From Saussurea involucrata (lineage: Eukaryota; Streptophyta; Magnoliopsida; Asterales; Asteraceae), in NCBI GenBank assembly GCA_033807775.1, contig CM066325.1:22191301-22255300 (forward strand): a stretch of DNA of 64,000 nt, in the 5' to 3' direction. The position numbers and the translations under genes were made by a program. The notes under the pieces were generated by a model. That model searched no databases. It worked only from the letters and a program-made list of their open reading frames with translations, and was not told the origin of the DNA. Shown here piece by piece: positions 1 through 12,000 of the stretch (positions are counted from its first letter, which is position 1; every line of letters starts with the position of its first letter).

Positions 1-429
1 CTCCGGGGGGTCCCGTGCACCCGCTCACTTGTTTGCCGTAAGGGAAAAAATGTAGATCGTTTGACAGTGCACTCGCTTAATTTTTAGAGTGCTCTTAAGT
101 ATTTTTAGACTGGATACCTAACCAAAATGAGCTTCCAGTGAGATGGTTTGTGTCAACTTAATTAGAGTTTCTAGTTTCAAGAGGTTTGGGGTTCTATTCC
201 TACTCTTGACACTTATATATGTATTTAATTTTTGTTAAAACTAAAGAAAGCTCATAATTTCTCTCCATAAATTACATTTAATACACATTAAATACTCTAT
301 TAATATAATTTAATTTGATCATTAACTATCTCCAGAATTTTAAAATTTTCATTTTTTAGTTATTGATTTGATTATTATTACATGAAAGTCTATATGCATA
401 GTTAATTTTGATTTGTAAAACATCCAAAA
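1..429. other. AT-rich intergenic DNA, no gene seen
   Basis: No coding potential seen on either strand. The first 40 bases carry 'gcacccgctcac', which recurs near 675, so this may be more of the same decayed element as 430-709. Confidence 0.4.
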
Positions 430-709
430 ATGTATTCTCGAAATCAACCAAAGAATCAAAATTTTATTTTGAAATCAATAAAAAAACCCCAAAAAATTAT
501 CTCGAATCGACACAAAAAAACCAAAAAAATTAATTGAAATCGACAAAAAAAAGTTAAAAAATCTCTCGAAATCAACCAAAAGATTCGAAAAAATATCTCG
601 AAATCAACTAAAAACTTAAAAAACTTCCTACGGCTAAAACACATCGACAACAATTTCTTAGACTTTTCGTTTGTGCACCCGCTCACCTAAAATCCTGGGT
701 CCGCCACTG
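430..709. repeat. hAT-like transposon terminal fragment
   Basis: AT-rich stretch ending in CAGTGGCGGACCCAGGATT when read on the minus strand, a terminus resembling ends of decayed plant hAT-type elements. It contains reiterated 'ctcgaaatcaac' blocks. A diverged relative with the same blocks and a degenerate version of the same terminus lies in the third intron of the cyanase gene (about 3880-4092). The family call is an inference from the terminus. Confidence 0.4.
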
Positions 710-1043
710 GTGGTGTGTGCGGGCTAGTATGTTGGGTTTCCGGAACAATGTCGTCGGCGAGATTGATTGCGGGTGAAGGAATATTGTAGTTGGCCGGAGT
801 AAAACATTGTTCAATCAAACCGGGACGTGTAAATTGGTAAGAAAATTGTTGGTGAAATTGTTGGGGAAATTGTTGCGGATATTGTGGCGGATTTTGTTGC
901 GACCATTGTGCCGGATATTGTTGCGACCATTGCGGACGATAACCTTGTTGTGTAAACGCTTGGAAACCAAGCTCCGGGTCTTCTTGCGGTTGTGGTGTAT
1001 CCGGTCGGTTACGACAGGATGTAGGTGTTTTGTTTGGATTCAT
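687..1043 (-). pseudogene. Harbinger-type ORF1 N-terminal fragment
   Basis: A 118-codon frame starts with Met-Asn-Pro-Asn and becomes very rich in Gln, Pro, Tyr and Phe (repeats such as QYPQQFPQQFHQQF). This is the look of the disordered N-terminus of plant PIF/Harbinger ORF1 (Myb/SANT-like) proteins, and no Myb/SANT domain follows. The last codons (below about 710) are read from the abutting hAT-like terminus, so the frame is a chance fusion and the gene is broken. It could instead be a fragment of another low-complexity plant protein; the assignment rests on composition and on the leader-like sequence upstream. Confidence 0.4.
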
Positions 1044-1345
1044 GATGAAATTTGAGAGAGTTTGAGAGATTGTTGGTGTGAAAAAATAAGAGGTTGAGGG
1101 TTAATATATATAGTGGGATTAAATTGAATTTTTTTTTTATATAAAACTAGCCGTTTGGGAGAATTTATTTTGAAGATTTAAAAAAAAAAACAGGAAATAG
1201 CCGTTGGAGATGCTCGGGTTCATCGGGTTTTCAAACCCGCACCCCGAGCCCGAGCCCCAAGCTCGCGTACCCCGCACCGCGCACCGCTGCCCGCAGGCGA
1301 GCCCGAGCCCGAGCCCGAGGCGCTGCTGATGGCCTAAGGACCAAA
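1044..1345 (-). promoter_or_regulatory. leader and GC-rich terminal region of the Harbinger-like fragment
   Basis: Read on the minus strand, this has a GC-rich block with repeated CCCGAG/CTCGGG words (1215-1325), then 'caacggctatt'-type sequence, a TATA-like stretch (about 1100-1115) and a pyrimidine-rich leader next to the ORF1-like start codon. The CG-rich block could fold into stable hairpins. The regulatory role is an inference. Confidence 0.3.
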
Positions 1346-1515
1346 AAGCATAATTCACTCTTAATTTCAAATTAATATAATAAGCATCCTCAAGACGACG
1401 TCGTCACTAGATGCCACCTACAAGGACGATATGGATTTGAGTTTTGCCACCATCAGAAAAAGTTCGCCTATTAAGGTCGGCAGCAATCGTTGGTAATTAA
1501 CTCAAATCGGTAAAA

Positions 1516-4201
1516 ATGGAATCGGAAACGCCGACGAAAGCCAGCGTGGTGAGTTCGCTGATGGCGGTGAAACGAAATTCCGGCAAAACTTTCAGTCAAA
1601 TAGCGGCGGAGACCGGCTTGACCAACGTCTACGTTGCTCAGCTCTTGAGACGTCAAGCACAACTGAAACCCGATACTGCCCCTAAACTCCGGGCAGCACT
1701 GCCCGGCTTGACGGATATACATATTCACCAGATGATGGAACCCCCACTTAGATCGTATGATCCAACCATTGTCCAAGATCCCACCATCTACAGGTTATAT
1801 AATCCAACCCTAATTAGCTTTTTAATCGTCCGAAAATACTTATTGTTGTTCAATTGATGTTCAATTTTGTCACTAGATTGATGATAGTTTGTGATGATTG
1901 GGGAAATCAATATTAAATTGAGTCTGTGAAGTTTGTAATTGATTGAAAAAATCAAATGGAAACGGATTCGATTGTTTTGTTGGTGTTTGTATTGGTGCTA
2001 ATTGTTGTATCGAATCATTCTTTTTGAATTATTACTTAATAGTGCTTGAAATGTTGAAGGTTAAATGAAGCTGTTATGCACTTTGGTGAAAGCATCAAGG
2101 AAATCATCAATGAAGATTTTGGTGATGGCATGTAAGTTACTTCTATTGAGTATTAAAAGATTCACTTCGGCTTTTGAATACGATTATTTGGATGAGTTTT
2201 GTTTGGTATCCGGTACATGACGAGACATGACAGAACAAAATCTTGTTGTTCCATGTTTGGCTTGAAATCACCCGACAAAAATGCATTTTTTCTGTCCGGT
2301 CCCACCAAATAAGTGGAACAAAAATTATGGGATTAGACAAGATTGGTAAATTATTAAACTGCTGCCCATGTCAAATTAAAACCCTAAAATCATATAGAAT
2401 TCTTTCATCGGGCTACCTCACTCTCGCTCGTCTTGGTTGGCCAATCATGTCTGTGTACCAAATGCACCTTTTAAGCAAAAAATATAGTTAAAAGAAGTGC
2501 CAAATGGAAGCAATCTTGACATCTTGATTAGTATTAATCTTCTGAGAAGAATCAAAGACGATATACATCGACTAACAATCACTAGAAACAAGATTATAGC
2601 AACCAAAATGCGGGGGTTTGGCTTTTAAGAAACAATTTTGAAATCAACAAGCTTTTCCACAACAACAACGGAATTTAAGAATCGAAAAGCTTTTGCTTGC
2701 AATAGATCGTTTTTGCATTTCAGCAAGAACATTGATTAGTTTGCATGAAAAGTGTAAGTGAAATTGAAGATTTGGTTGAACATTTAATTGACTTACTTCC
2801 CCATTTCTATTTGGTTTTGTTAGAATGTCAGCTATAGACTTCTTCTGCTCTGTTGACAAAGTGAAAGGCATGGATGGGAAGGATCGTGTCGTGCTGACTT
2901 TTGATGGGAAGTATTTGCCACACACTGAGCATGTAAGTCGCTTTGCTAGCACCACCGGCTACAGAGGAAGATTCATATGAGAACCATAAATATTTTAAGA
3001 ACCATGAGAATCGTTGGAGTCCCATGTCGGCTAGACGTGGACCATTTCTACTATATATATATATATGTTGGAACCTCCCCTTACTTCTGAAGGGCTCTTT
3101 TGGAAGATGATGTGGGGTTCCACATATTCTCTCAAGAACCAACTATTTATGAATTATTCATGATGAATATTTATGAATAATTAGTTATATTCATGATGAA
3201 TAATTCATGAATAGTTGGTTGTCATGGCTCCTAAATGAACTTTCCTTAGGATAGGGATACGTATTTTGTTTACCTTGATAACAGTGATGTTAGACCATAA
3301 CGTAAGGTTATAGCGTTTCTTGTGTCAAATGTCTGAAATTTTGTGCAGCAAAGACAACTTTGACAGCTTCAAAGTGTCATAGTTGGCTGTTTACTTCATA
3401 ACTTGATATATTGTATTGGGGGCATCTCCAGAAGAAAAGGTCGAACACACGAATAATCATTTACGAACCCATTAAATCGTAGAAACTTACAAACAAGTTT
3501 TCATGTGTCGTTTCACATATGAAACGTGTGTGGAAATGAGTGTTTATATAGTGCTTTTTTATATGTGAAACGTTCAGGATTACTTTGTGTGGGAAACAGA
3601 ATCTTGAACATTTCATATATGAAGCAACACTGAATAAATACTGCATTTTCACATGTGTTGTTTTATTATATTTTATAAACAGCACATGGAAAAATGGTTT
3701 GTAAATTTATATGATTACTTGGGTTTGTAAAAGGAGACTATATATATACACACACAAAGAGCTTATGAGAAGTTTTATTATTGGTTTCACATACCTCTAA
3801 TCTAAGATCATAGAAAGCAGGGGAGACCTATGAAGTCCCGAGCGGGGTCGCGTGCTCTGGGATATTAGAGAATACATTAATACAAGGAACAACAACCAAA
3901 GAAACCGAAAAGATCCCTCGAAATGAACTAAAAAACTTAAAAATCCCTCGAAGTCAAGCAAAAAACTTAAAAAATCCTTTGAAACTGTGGAATTCTGTTA
4001 AAAACATGTCGCACAACTTTGCGGACCTTTGAAGTTTGATCCACCTTATAGATGCATCTACTCAGCAAAAATTTTGGGTCTGCCATTGATGAGTTTGCTG
4101 TTGATAAAGGTTCCAATGGTGCTTCTTTAGTTAACTTTGTTGTTTCAATTATGCAGAAGGTGGAGCATATGGTTTCAAGATTGAAGCTTCAGGAAGATTG
4201 A
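1516..4201 (+). CDS. CYN: cyanate hydratase (cyanase), four exons
   Basis: Cyanase converts cyanate and bicarbonate to carbamate and CO2, the carbamate decaying to ammonia; known cyanases are decamers. Exons: 1516-1793, 2060-2131, 2824-2932 and 4157-4201, all with GT-AG borders and consistent phases, giving 167 aa, close to the usual plant length of about 168. Residues 1-75 form the helical DNA-binding-like N-terminal fold (GLTNVYVAQLLRRQAQLKPD). By alignment with the bacterial enzyme the catalytic triad is Arg93, Glu96 and Ser119, all present. The Arg93 codon is split by intron 1 (AG|G). The start is the only ATG that gives the family N-terminus. Nothing looks broken, so the gene is probably functional. 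Intron 3 (1.2 kb) has collected transposon debris. Confidence 0.93.
2132..2823 (+). other. cyanase intron 2
   Basis: A 692 bp intron with donor GTAAGT and acceptor TTGTTAG. I see no repeat structure or ORF of note in it. Confidence 0.8.
3144..3226. repeat. AT-rich palindromic repeat inside cyanase intron 3
   Basis: The words 'aattattcatgatgaat' and 'attcatgatgaataattcat' repeat and are largely self-complementary, so the stretch could form a cruciform or hairpin. It lies within the third cyanase intron. It may be the footprint of a small foldback element. Confidence 0.5.
3880..4092. repeat. decayed hAT-like fragment in cyanase intron 3
   Basis: Shares 'ccctcgaaatgaactaaaaaac'-like blocks and a degenerate terminal 'gggtctgccattg' with the fragment at 430-709. 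It ends about 65 bp before the last cyanase exon, so the small last exon is tightly flanked by transposon DNA. Confidence 0.4.
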
Positions 4202-5300
4202 AAATGGCTCCAGACCTAAAACAAGTCATTTGTTGTTCTCCACCAGATTATGTGTTAATTTATGTGTGTTCTTAGATGTTTTTCATGTATTTGTATCTTT
4301 AATGATCAGCTGGTTTATGTTGTTGCACTCAATATGTAATAGCTTTTATTTCAAAATACCCGAGATTTGCAAAACATCCCCCCTCCCCCCTCGATATATA
4401 CAGGGTTGGGTTCCGGTGAGAATTAAAGTTATAGTGAGAAGGGTAAAATGGATCTCCACCCTTGATCCACATTAGGATGAGATGCTCCATTTATTATGGA
4501 GCGATTCATTGATGTGTTTGAGATTAAAAGGTATCAAGGATTTAGATCTCTTATTATCTTCTTACCTTAACTTTCTCATCCTTTGTCTATATATATCTAT
4601 ACTACATTAATATGCATTTACACCAAAATCTTAATACAACTTCTAAGGCATGATGTACTACACATTAAGGCTTGGAATGTTGAAATCTCTTAATTACAAG
4701 TCATTAAACATGATGTACATCTACCTTTTCTCTTCTCCGAAACCGGACTTCCCATTTGTCAATATCTCATAATATTCAAATTCAAACACCATGGACAATA
4801 TGAATTCCTGCTCCCGAGTTGAATGAATTCTTCTCTTCAAAAAGTTATTCAAATGTCACTCAAAGTAGTTTATCAAAAAGATAGCTTATAAGCTAGTTTA
4901 TGTCCATTCAAACATGTACCCAAAACACAAGCTAACTTATAAACTAGCTTATTTTTGCCAAACGATGCCTTAATGGAATCAAACATGAAACTATGTGGAC
5001 GTTTGATTCACATAATAATTTTTGAATTAATGAAATCTATGAAATACTTAAATAAAATGTTATCAGGTTTGACCAAAAATTTGATTAATGTTTATTTGGT
5101 TTACAGAATGTAGTTTACGAATTGATATGAAATAAAAAAAAATGACAGAAAATACCGTTGTTTCAATATAAATAATTAGGAGATTGTCGTTATTCAAGAT
5201 TAGGGTGGGTATTGACTAATAAATTGAAGTTAGAGGGGCATAATAGCAAAAATGAAAATTTAGGGCAAACAATGGAAAGAAAAGAAAGTACAAGTACCTG
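4202..5300. other. intergenic region with cyanase 3' UTR and a MITE-like end
   Basis: The first about 150 bases are the likely 3' UTR of the cyanase gene. Near 4840-4972 there is 'agcttataagctagttta' and a matching 'cttataaactagcttattt' ending in 'gccaaacgatgcc', a sequence style typical of plant hAT-type MITE ends. I could not find a clean target duplication. No gene seen. Confidence 0.4.
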
Positions 5301-6013
5301 AATTGTCATAAATCAGAAAAACTCGAGGAAAGAGAACCTAGGCGATTGCGGCCAGACAAGCAGCAGGGATAAGTCTGTGTTGGGAAAGAAGGCGACGTAG
5401 CAGTAACCTACCGTAGAACCTAAAACCGCCGCCGGCAACGACGGAGACGCCACTGTGTTTCTTGCTTGACAACGTCAATAGGTAACCTATATTACTTTAA
5501 TCCTAAAAGTATCTTCTGTTTTTTGTTCTTCTTTATTATGTATATACTGCCATTAATTTTGTGGTATTGGTTTAATATATGCACGAAAGCATTGCAAATT
5601 TGGTTTTGCGATTGATGGAAGTGGTTTGTTTTTATCTTGAGAACACTTAAGTTTCCTTCAAAGGAGGCCGTTGATTGTTGTTGTGTCTAGGTTTTCTCGA
5701 TCTGAATATGTTTCAGTTAAGACCAGAAATCGCTATACCAATTGATTGAGATAGAAACTCGGAATTTTAGGGGTTTTGGGTTTAATATGTCAATCTGGTA
5801 AGATGGATGTTCCATTTTATTGCACTCGATGGTATCCATTTCTGATACACTCCCTTTAGTTGCAGGGATAGGGTTTATGGAGCCTGAGAATTAATGACTA
5901 TCTAATTACAGAGTAGGTGAATGATGTCTGTCTAGCATATTTGCCGAGTATTCTGGATGTGCCTGCTGTATTGCTAGTTCAGGGCATTCTTCTGGAGGGA
6001 GTTTGTTTCAAGC
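5300..6013 (+). promoter_or_regulatory. probable promoter and 5' leader of the RRM gene, with a leader intron
   Basis: GC-rich sequence around 5340-5465 (accgccgccggcaacg) looks like transcribed plant 5' UTR. A good donor follows at about 5482 (AATAG|GTAACC), with a candidate acceptor at about 5865 (TTGCAG). This suggests an intron in the leader before the ATG at 6014. The exact transcription start cannot be read from the sequence. Confidence 0.4.
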
Positions 6014-9000
6014 ATGATGAGAAAGCCTACTGGGCACAAGGACAAGTACTTAAACAAATGTGAGATTCCACAGAGTCACTCCAATGATGGCACCGCTGCA
6101 CGAACTAGGCCTTTTAGTTTTGATGAGATCATGCATAGAAGGAAAAATAAAAAGCATTCCGGAAGTGTTGAAGATCAGCGAGATGGCTCAGAGGTAGTCT
6201 CTGTTAAAGGAGCTCCGATTGTTATTGGTCGTGTAGAATCTGATAGACACAGACACAGGGACATTGGTGGCAATGAACAACATGCTTCTAAGGAATCTTT
6301 AAAGGTAAATTCACGAGCAAAAGAGGATAAGTCTAAGACGAGAGAAGGCAAAATAGTGGAAGGTGAATACAAAGAAAGTAATAATGCTCAAAGAAGATCA
6401 AAGGTTGGTAGTGAAATTGTTAAAGATAGAAGGAAAGAAAGAGGTGTCAATGAGAAGAGAAAGAACCAGGATAGGTCAAGTGATGACTCTGACAATGAAT
6501 ATGGAAAGAGACATGGTAAGGATTCTGCACTAAAAGACAGGGACAGAAAGGTTGAGGGGAACAGAGGGAAATCTGAACATGTCAGTAAGAGGAGAACGCA
6601 AAATGGATCTGATGAGCGAACTAGAGACCAGGATGCTGGGAAGAAACGTGAATCACGAACGTGGCATGATTCCGATGCTTCAGAGAGGAAGCCAAAAAAA
6701 GGAACATCTGAATCTCACCATGAAGACTTAAAATCGAAAGGCAAACGATCCAGGAGCAGAGAGCGTGAGAGAGACAAAAGAAGGTCCAAATCGCCTTCAC
6801 CAAGGGGATATAAACAAAGACTGCATGATGTGCGAGAGCATGATGAGTTATCCACGCATTCTTCAAAAGATAGGCTAGGAAGATTTGATTCCAATGTTGA
6901 CAGGAAGAGAATATCAAATAATGGTTCAAGTAACAAGTCTAAGAGACATGAAACAGCTGCAAGTCGGCTTGGTGGCTATTCACCAAGGAAGAGAAGAAGT
7001 GAGGCTGCTATTAAGACTCCTTCCCCAACTAGCCATTCTCCAGAGAAGAAGGCTGGATGGGACTCGCCACCTGTTAAGATGGAAGGAAAATTTCCTAGTT
7101 CTTTCCAGTCTGATTTGCCGTCATTAAACAAAGCTGAACTATCAAATAGGCAGGAGGTTGCCAGTGTGGTTCCCCTCACTTCAAGTATCCCCAAACCAAC
7201 CTTTGGGTTACTTTCCAGCACTCCTTCAATGATGAATGCTTCTGTTGATTCTGTCCAGCTAACTCAAGCAACCAGGCCTAAAAGGAGGATTTATGTAGAA
7301 AACTTGCCATCTTCAGCCTCTGAGTCAGCTGTCATGGAATGGCTTGGTGGTTATCTTCGACCTTCTGGTGTTAATCATGTTCAGGGCACAAGTCCATGTA
7401 TTAGCTGTATTGTAAGTATCGATTTGCTTTCAGAGATATGGCTTCTCAATATTTGCATGTTTGTGTGGAAGATAGAATATGGATGGCTTATCACGGTTTG
7501 ACCGTTTGACTGCAGGTGAACAAGGAGAAGGGTCAGGCTCTTGTGGAATTTCTCACACCTGAGGATGCTTCTATTGCTCTCAGTTTCGATGGCAGGTCTT
7601 TCTTTGGAAACATTCTTAAGATCAGACGCCCCAAAGACTATGTTGATGCAACTGTAAGACTGAAAACCATGCCCACTTATGGTTTATGCACATGTACTTG
7701 TTGCTTATCTTACTTATTGGCTGATGAACTTGAATGTATATCACATTATCAATATGTTAAACTAACAATGATAGATCTGTAGATCTACAAATGCTAAACA
7801 GACTTACTTCCTACAAGGCTACAACTTAAGATCTTAAGACCCTATAATGAATTTAACAGGGAATCAATATTGTAGATCTTGGATTTTATAGAAAACATTG
7901 CAGGTTGATGATGGCAACGAGTGTGTCATTTTAGTTGGCGCTTTTCTGCTTTGTTAGAAGGATATTTGAGCATGAAACACGAAATCTTATGAGTACCTTG
8001 TTTTTAAGTACCTGAATTGTGTAAGTCGAAACTTGTTGGTGAAGGGTTTTACAAGTCATTTATGGACCTAGGTGTTGGCTGAGTTCAAAAGTTTTAGGAC
8101 TTACCACCAAGATAGTTATCATATTGTAATTTAGTTTGCTTTATTGTCTTGATGATACTAATATTCTCACATCACATAGTTTTTATTACATAGATAATTA
8201 GCAAATAAAGTGTTTGGGAAGCTGATTCATGTTGCTGGTGGAAAATGTGATGTAACAGACACTTTACCTTAGATTTGAAGTTGATCTGCCTGCAGCAAGA
8301 TATACTTTCTAAATAAGTATTAAGTAAATCAGGTTGTAGCGCAGTGGTTGATCGCCCTGGGTGATGTGGTGGAATATCCCATCTACCCAGGGTTCGATCC
8401 CAGGCGTCCTCAACATTGATAAGACATCTTTAAGTTTCAAAATTGCCAGAGATTAGTCCGGGCTGTGCCTGGGATACCCTTTCCAAAAAAAAAGTATTAA
8501 GTAATTATTAATATTTTCCAAAGTAGAAGTGTTTGCTTTTATAACTTTCTGTGGGTTCCAATTTCAGCCTTTCCATAAATGGGCGTCATTGTCATAGATA
8601 TAAAAGAGATATTTTACATGCAAAACAAGCAAGGAACAGATACAATTGATCCGACACAGTGTGTCCCAAAATGGAATTGTGTGGCTATGAACTTGATCTT
8701 GCTTTTACAATGGAAAACCAAACCTTCATATATGTTCTAGATCATTATTTGTTTGTTCATATTTTTATGAGCTTACTTGCAATGAATTTGACTTCATTAT
8801 GACACTCTGTTGTCTCTCGGAACTATGTTGTTGATCTTAGGTGTAAAATTTTCACTTGGACCCTATTCATGTCAGTTAATGTGGCTACTGTTTGAAAAAA
8901 TAACATCAGTACACAAAAACCATTTTTAAATGCATAGTTGAAGGACCCCCTATACCACAAAGAAGTACCATAATAGCCTAGAGAGATGCCAACTTATCGG

Positions 9001-12000
9001 GGTTTTAAGTATAAGCTTCTTATAGTTTTATATTTGTGTTTCTTAAAACTTCTCTATAGATATATTTTTTTACACTCTAGATGTCAAAGGCAACCATAGT
9101 GTACAGCTGGATTCAAGGTAAATTTGAGGATTATTAGTTGAAACGGAGGGTATTTAGGAGTTAAAATCGAGGGTGTCAACCAAGCACATCGATCTGGTAG
9201 AAGCTGATTTTCCATCTGTAGTGGGGATACGTGTATGTTGTGACGATAAAGATGAAGATCTAAGGCCGTGTTGATGTATGTAGAAGATGAAAGTAAAAAG
9301 GTTTCTACCATTTGTGTTTTTCTTTCCAAAATCACGTTCTTAATGGTACTTTTAACTTTCAGTATTCATGAATAGGTAGGTGTTCATGTGATATTTGCCA
9401 AAAACAGGTGGCCAGTTATATTTATGTCAACAATGGTATCTATGTGGATATTTCTTCTCTTAATGTAAACTGACATGTATACCCGTTGACCTTTTCGGCT
9501 ATATGATATATGTATGCGACCATGTGATATTTTGTTAATAATGGGTTGCCAGATGTTTATATGCCATAATGTGTGGTGTTAAGATAATTTTTTTTAAAGT
9601 ATGATGATACAGAAACGAACTGTACTAATGCCTTAATTTCTTTGGCAATATAAAAGGGAAGGTAGTTATGAGGAGGCAATCCAGGAGAGCAATTGTTCTC
9701 ATTTGGATGTTTTCTCATCCAAGAGTTGCTGTGTTTCTTTTCATTCGTAGAATATGGACAGCAAACCTAATAATCATCTAAATTTGGAGATAACTTTGTT
9801 AGAATCTATTAACTCTCTAACCCATGTCATTCCTAATAAATACAAGTTGTTGTTGATATTAGCATAAGTTAAATCCAACTCCAGTACCTTCCTTTTTGTC
9901 ATTTGTTTATATAATATTTCTATGATAACTTTTCTTTAGAAGATATTCTTTCTGACAATCATGTTGGATTCTTAAATAGGCTGTATATGTTGGGTATATC
10001 ATAATTCACGTTCAGGATGGTGATGAAGCTGACTCCTAACATAAGAAGATTTTCAGGTGTAGTGTAATATTTTTTTCTCTATGAAGAACTTACCCTGTAG
10101 TGGCAATATTTGTTGCGAATGCAGGTGCCTCTTCCTTAAAAAAAACTTGGTACACATTATTAGCCTATGCCATTTTTACATTTAATGGTCCCGGATTAAT
10201 ACTTAGGTTATTTGTTCTTTGTAGCAATATCAAAACGAAAAAAATTAGTTACTAAATGTATACTAGGTGTGAACTATTGGGGTACTGAAATTTATGTCTG
10301 CGAAAATCTATATTCGCTAGTGAAAGCTCTATGTTATTGGATCCAACTTGTGTATTGGCATTTGTTTCATGTCTATAAGAATCTACAATTCAGAAATTCA
10401 TGGGATGTCTTTAAGTACCCAAAATATTTTGTTTGTGTGGTATATGCTAGTGCATACTTAATTTTAGGTCTGGTGGAAACATCAAGTTTGAGAGTTATTG
10501 ATGAGGATGTTTTGCACTGAGCTGATTCACTTCAGGACAGTACTTGGCATGTTCCAACTTGTCTTTGGTTACGTTTAATACAACTGTTTTTTTACTTGCC
10601 TTTTCTTTGAGAATACAGGATGTTTTGCGATCTAGTCGTATATAATGAATAGTTCTCTGTATTTGGCTCAGCGGTGAGTATTATTATCTGTATATCCAAT
10701 TGAAATCAGCATTCTTCAATGATTTCCTGTCAGCTGTAGTCAAACTGCCTCCTGAGGCTATGAGCTGTGTTTGTTTCTTCTTCTAGGTTGGCATTAGGAC
10801 ACTCGGGGGTTGTTTGTTTACTCTTAATAGTTCCATTAAGAGGCAACCTTTGAATCACTAAGAGGTGAATCTTGTTTGACAAAAAAGTATGCCTCTTAAT
10901 GGTTCTAAAACCCTCTGAATGGTTTTGTATCTCGGGCCTCCCTTAACCATTCAGCATCCTAATTTCATTATGAACAATTGCCAAACAATCTCCCTTCGGT
11001 CATCAATGCCGGGTTGCTGTCAGGCTAGCTACAATATAGAAATGACTACCATATTTCATTTTACACTATATCATAAGAGCCTGTTAATCATTCTGACCAC
11101 TTAATCATCCTGCACCAAACCATTCAGCAACTGCCAACATCTCCTCACACGAGGAGAAGGTTATCAACGTTATAGTTCTGTCCTAGTTCCTGAGTAGAAG
11201 ATATGATGTTGTATGCAGTGTTGCAACTTTAAACCTCCTTGGCGTTTTCTGCCATGTATTGGATTGCAAATTGATATTTTAAATTTTTTAGTAATATATC
11301 ATTTCCATATAGTTGTTTTGATATAGGTGTCTTGTTTACGTTCTCATGCCACATGGTAGCATAACATGGTTAATGTTTGAGTTAGTTAGTTGTTGGTAAT
11401 TAAGTTGTGGTTGCTGAGGTATACTGTGGTTACCATTCATGTAGCAGGTTTTCAGACAGTTGCTATTTTCATGCAGACTGGTGTGTTGGAGAAACCTGTG
11501 GCTGGAGCTGTTTCAGTTAAGAACATTGTTAAAGACTCCCCTAACAAGGTTTGCATCAGAAACCATCAACATTTTTTGTCTATAGTTTTGTGATCTTAGA
11601 CAAGCCATATTTCTCTAATATGGTTCAATTATTTATATCTTTGATACGGTTGCTACATCAGGGTCAAGGTGGTGCAATTCTACAGTTGCCTAACTTCTTT
11701 GTCATTTTGTTTTATGCAAATTACCATTCATTTAATTAGTATCTTGTGGCCGTGTTTATATTATGAAATTAATGAAAAAAACCAATATACATACTTAAAG
11801 TTAAGAATTTCCCCATTGACTTACTGTCTTTGCTTTTTGAAAAAATGGCATATGCTTTTGTCTTGCAGATTTTCATTGGTGGGATTTCAAAAGTTATCAC
11901 ATCTAAAATGGTAAGCACTATTGACTCCAGTTCTTTTTTTTTAAACTCATTTTTGAAGCATCTAATTAGCTACAAGTTGTTCTTCACAGCTCATGGAGAT

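Larger units (their letters stand above)
7654..11476 (+). other. 3.8 kb second intron of the RRM gene
   Basis: Donor GTAAGA, acceptor CATGCAG. The intron separates RRM1 from the rest of the protein and is much longer than the others. It holds a SINE at 8328-8491 and a MITE-like piece at about 10805-10993. No independent gene was recognised inside it. Confidence 0.8.

Noticed and set aside
3461..3685. 74-codon minus-strand ORF in cyanase intron 3
   Set aside because: No similarity to a known domain and no start context; AT-rich intron sequence with repeated 'catatgaaacg' words.
8332..8410. Possible functional tRNA gene
   Set aside because: The box A to box B spacing is too wide, no convincing cloverleaf 3' half is seen, and an A tail with target duplications shows a SINE.
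10212..10520. 102-codon ORF in intron 2 of the RRM gene
   Set aside because: No recognisable domain and AT-rich composition matching the rest of the intron.
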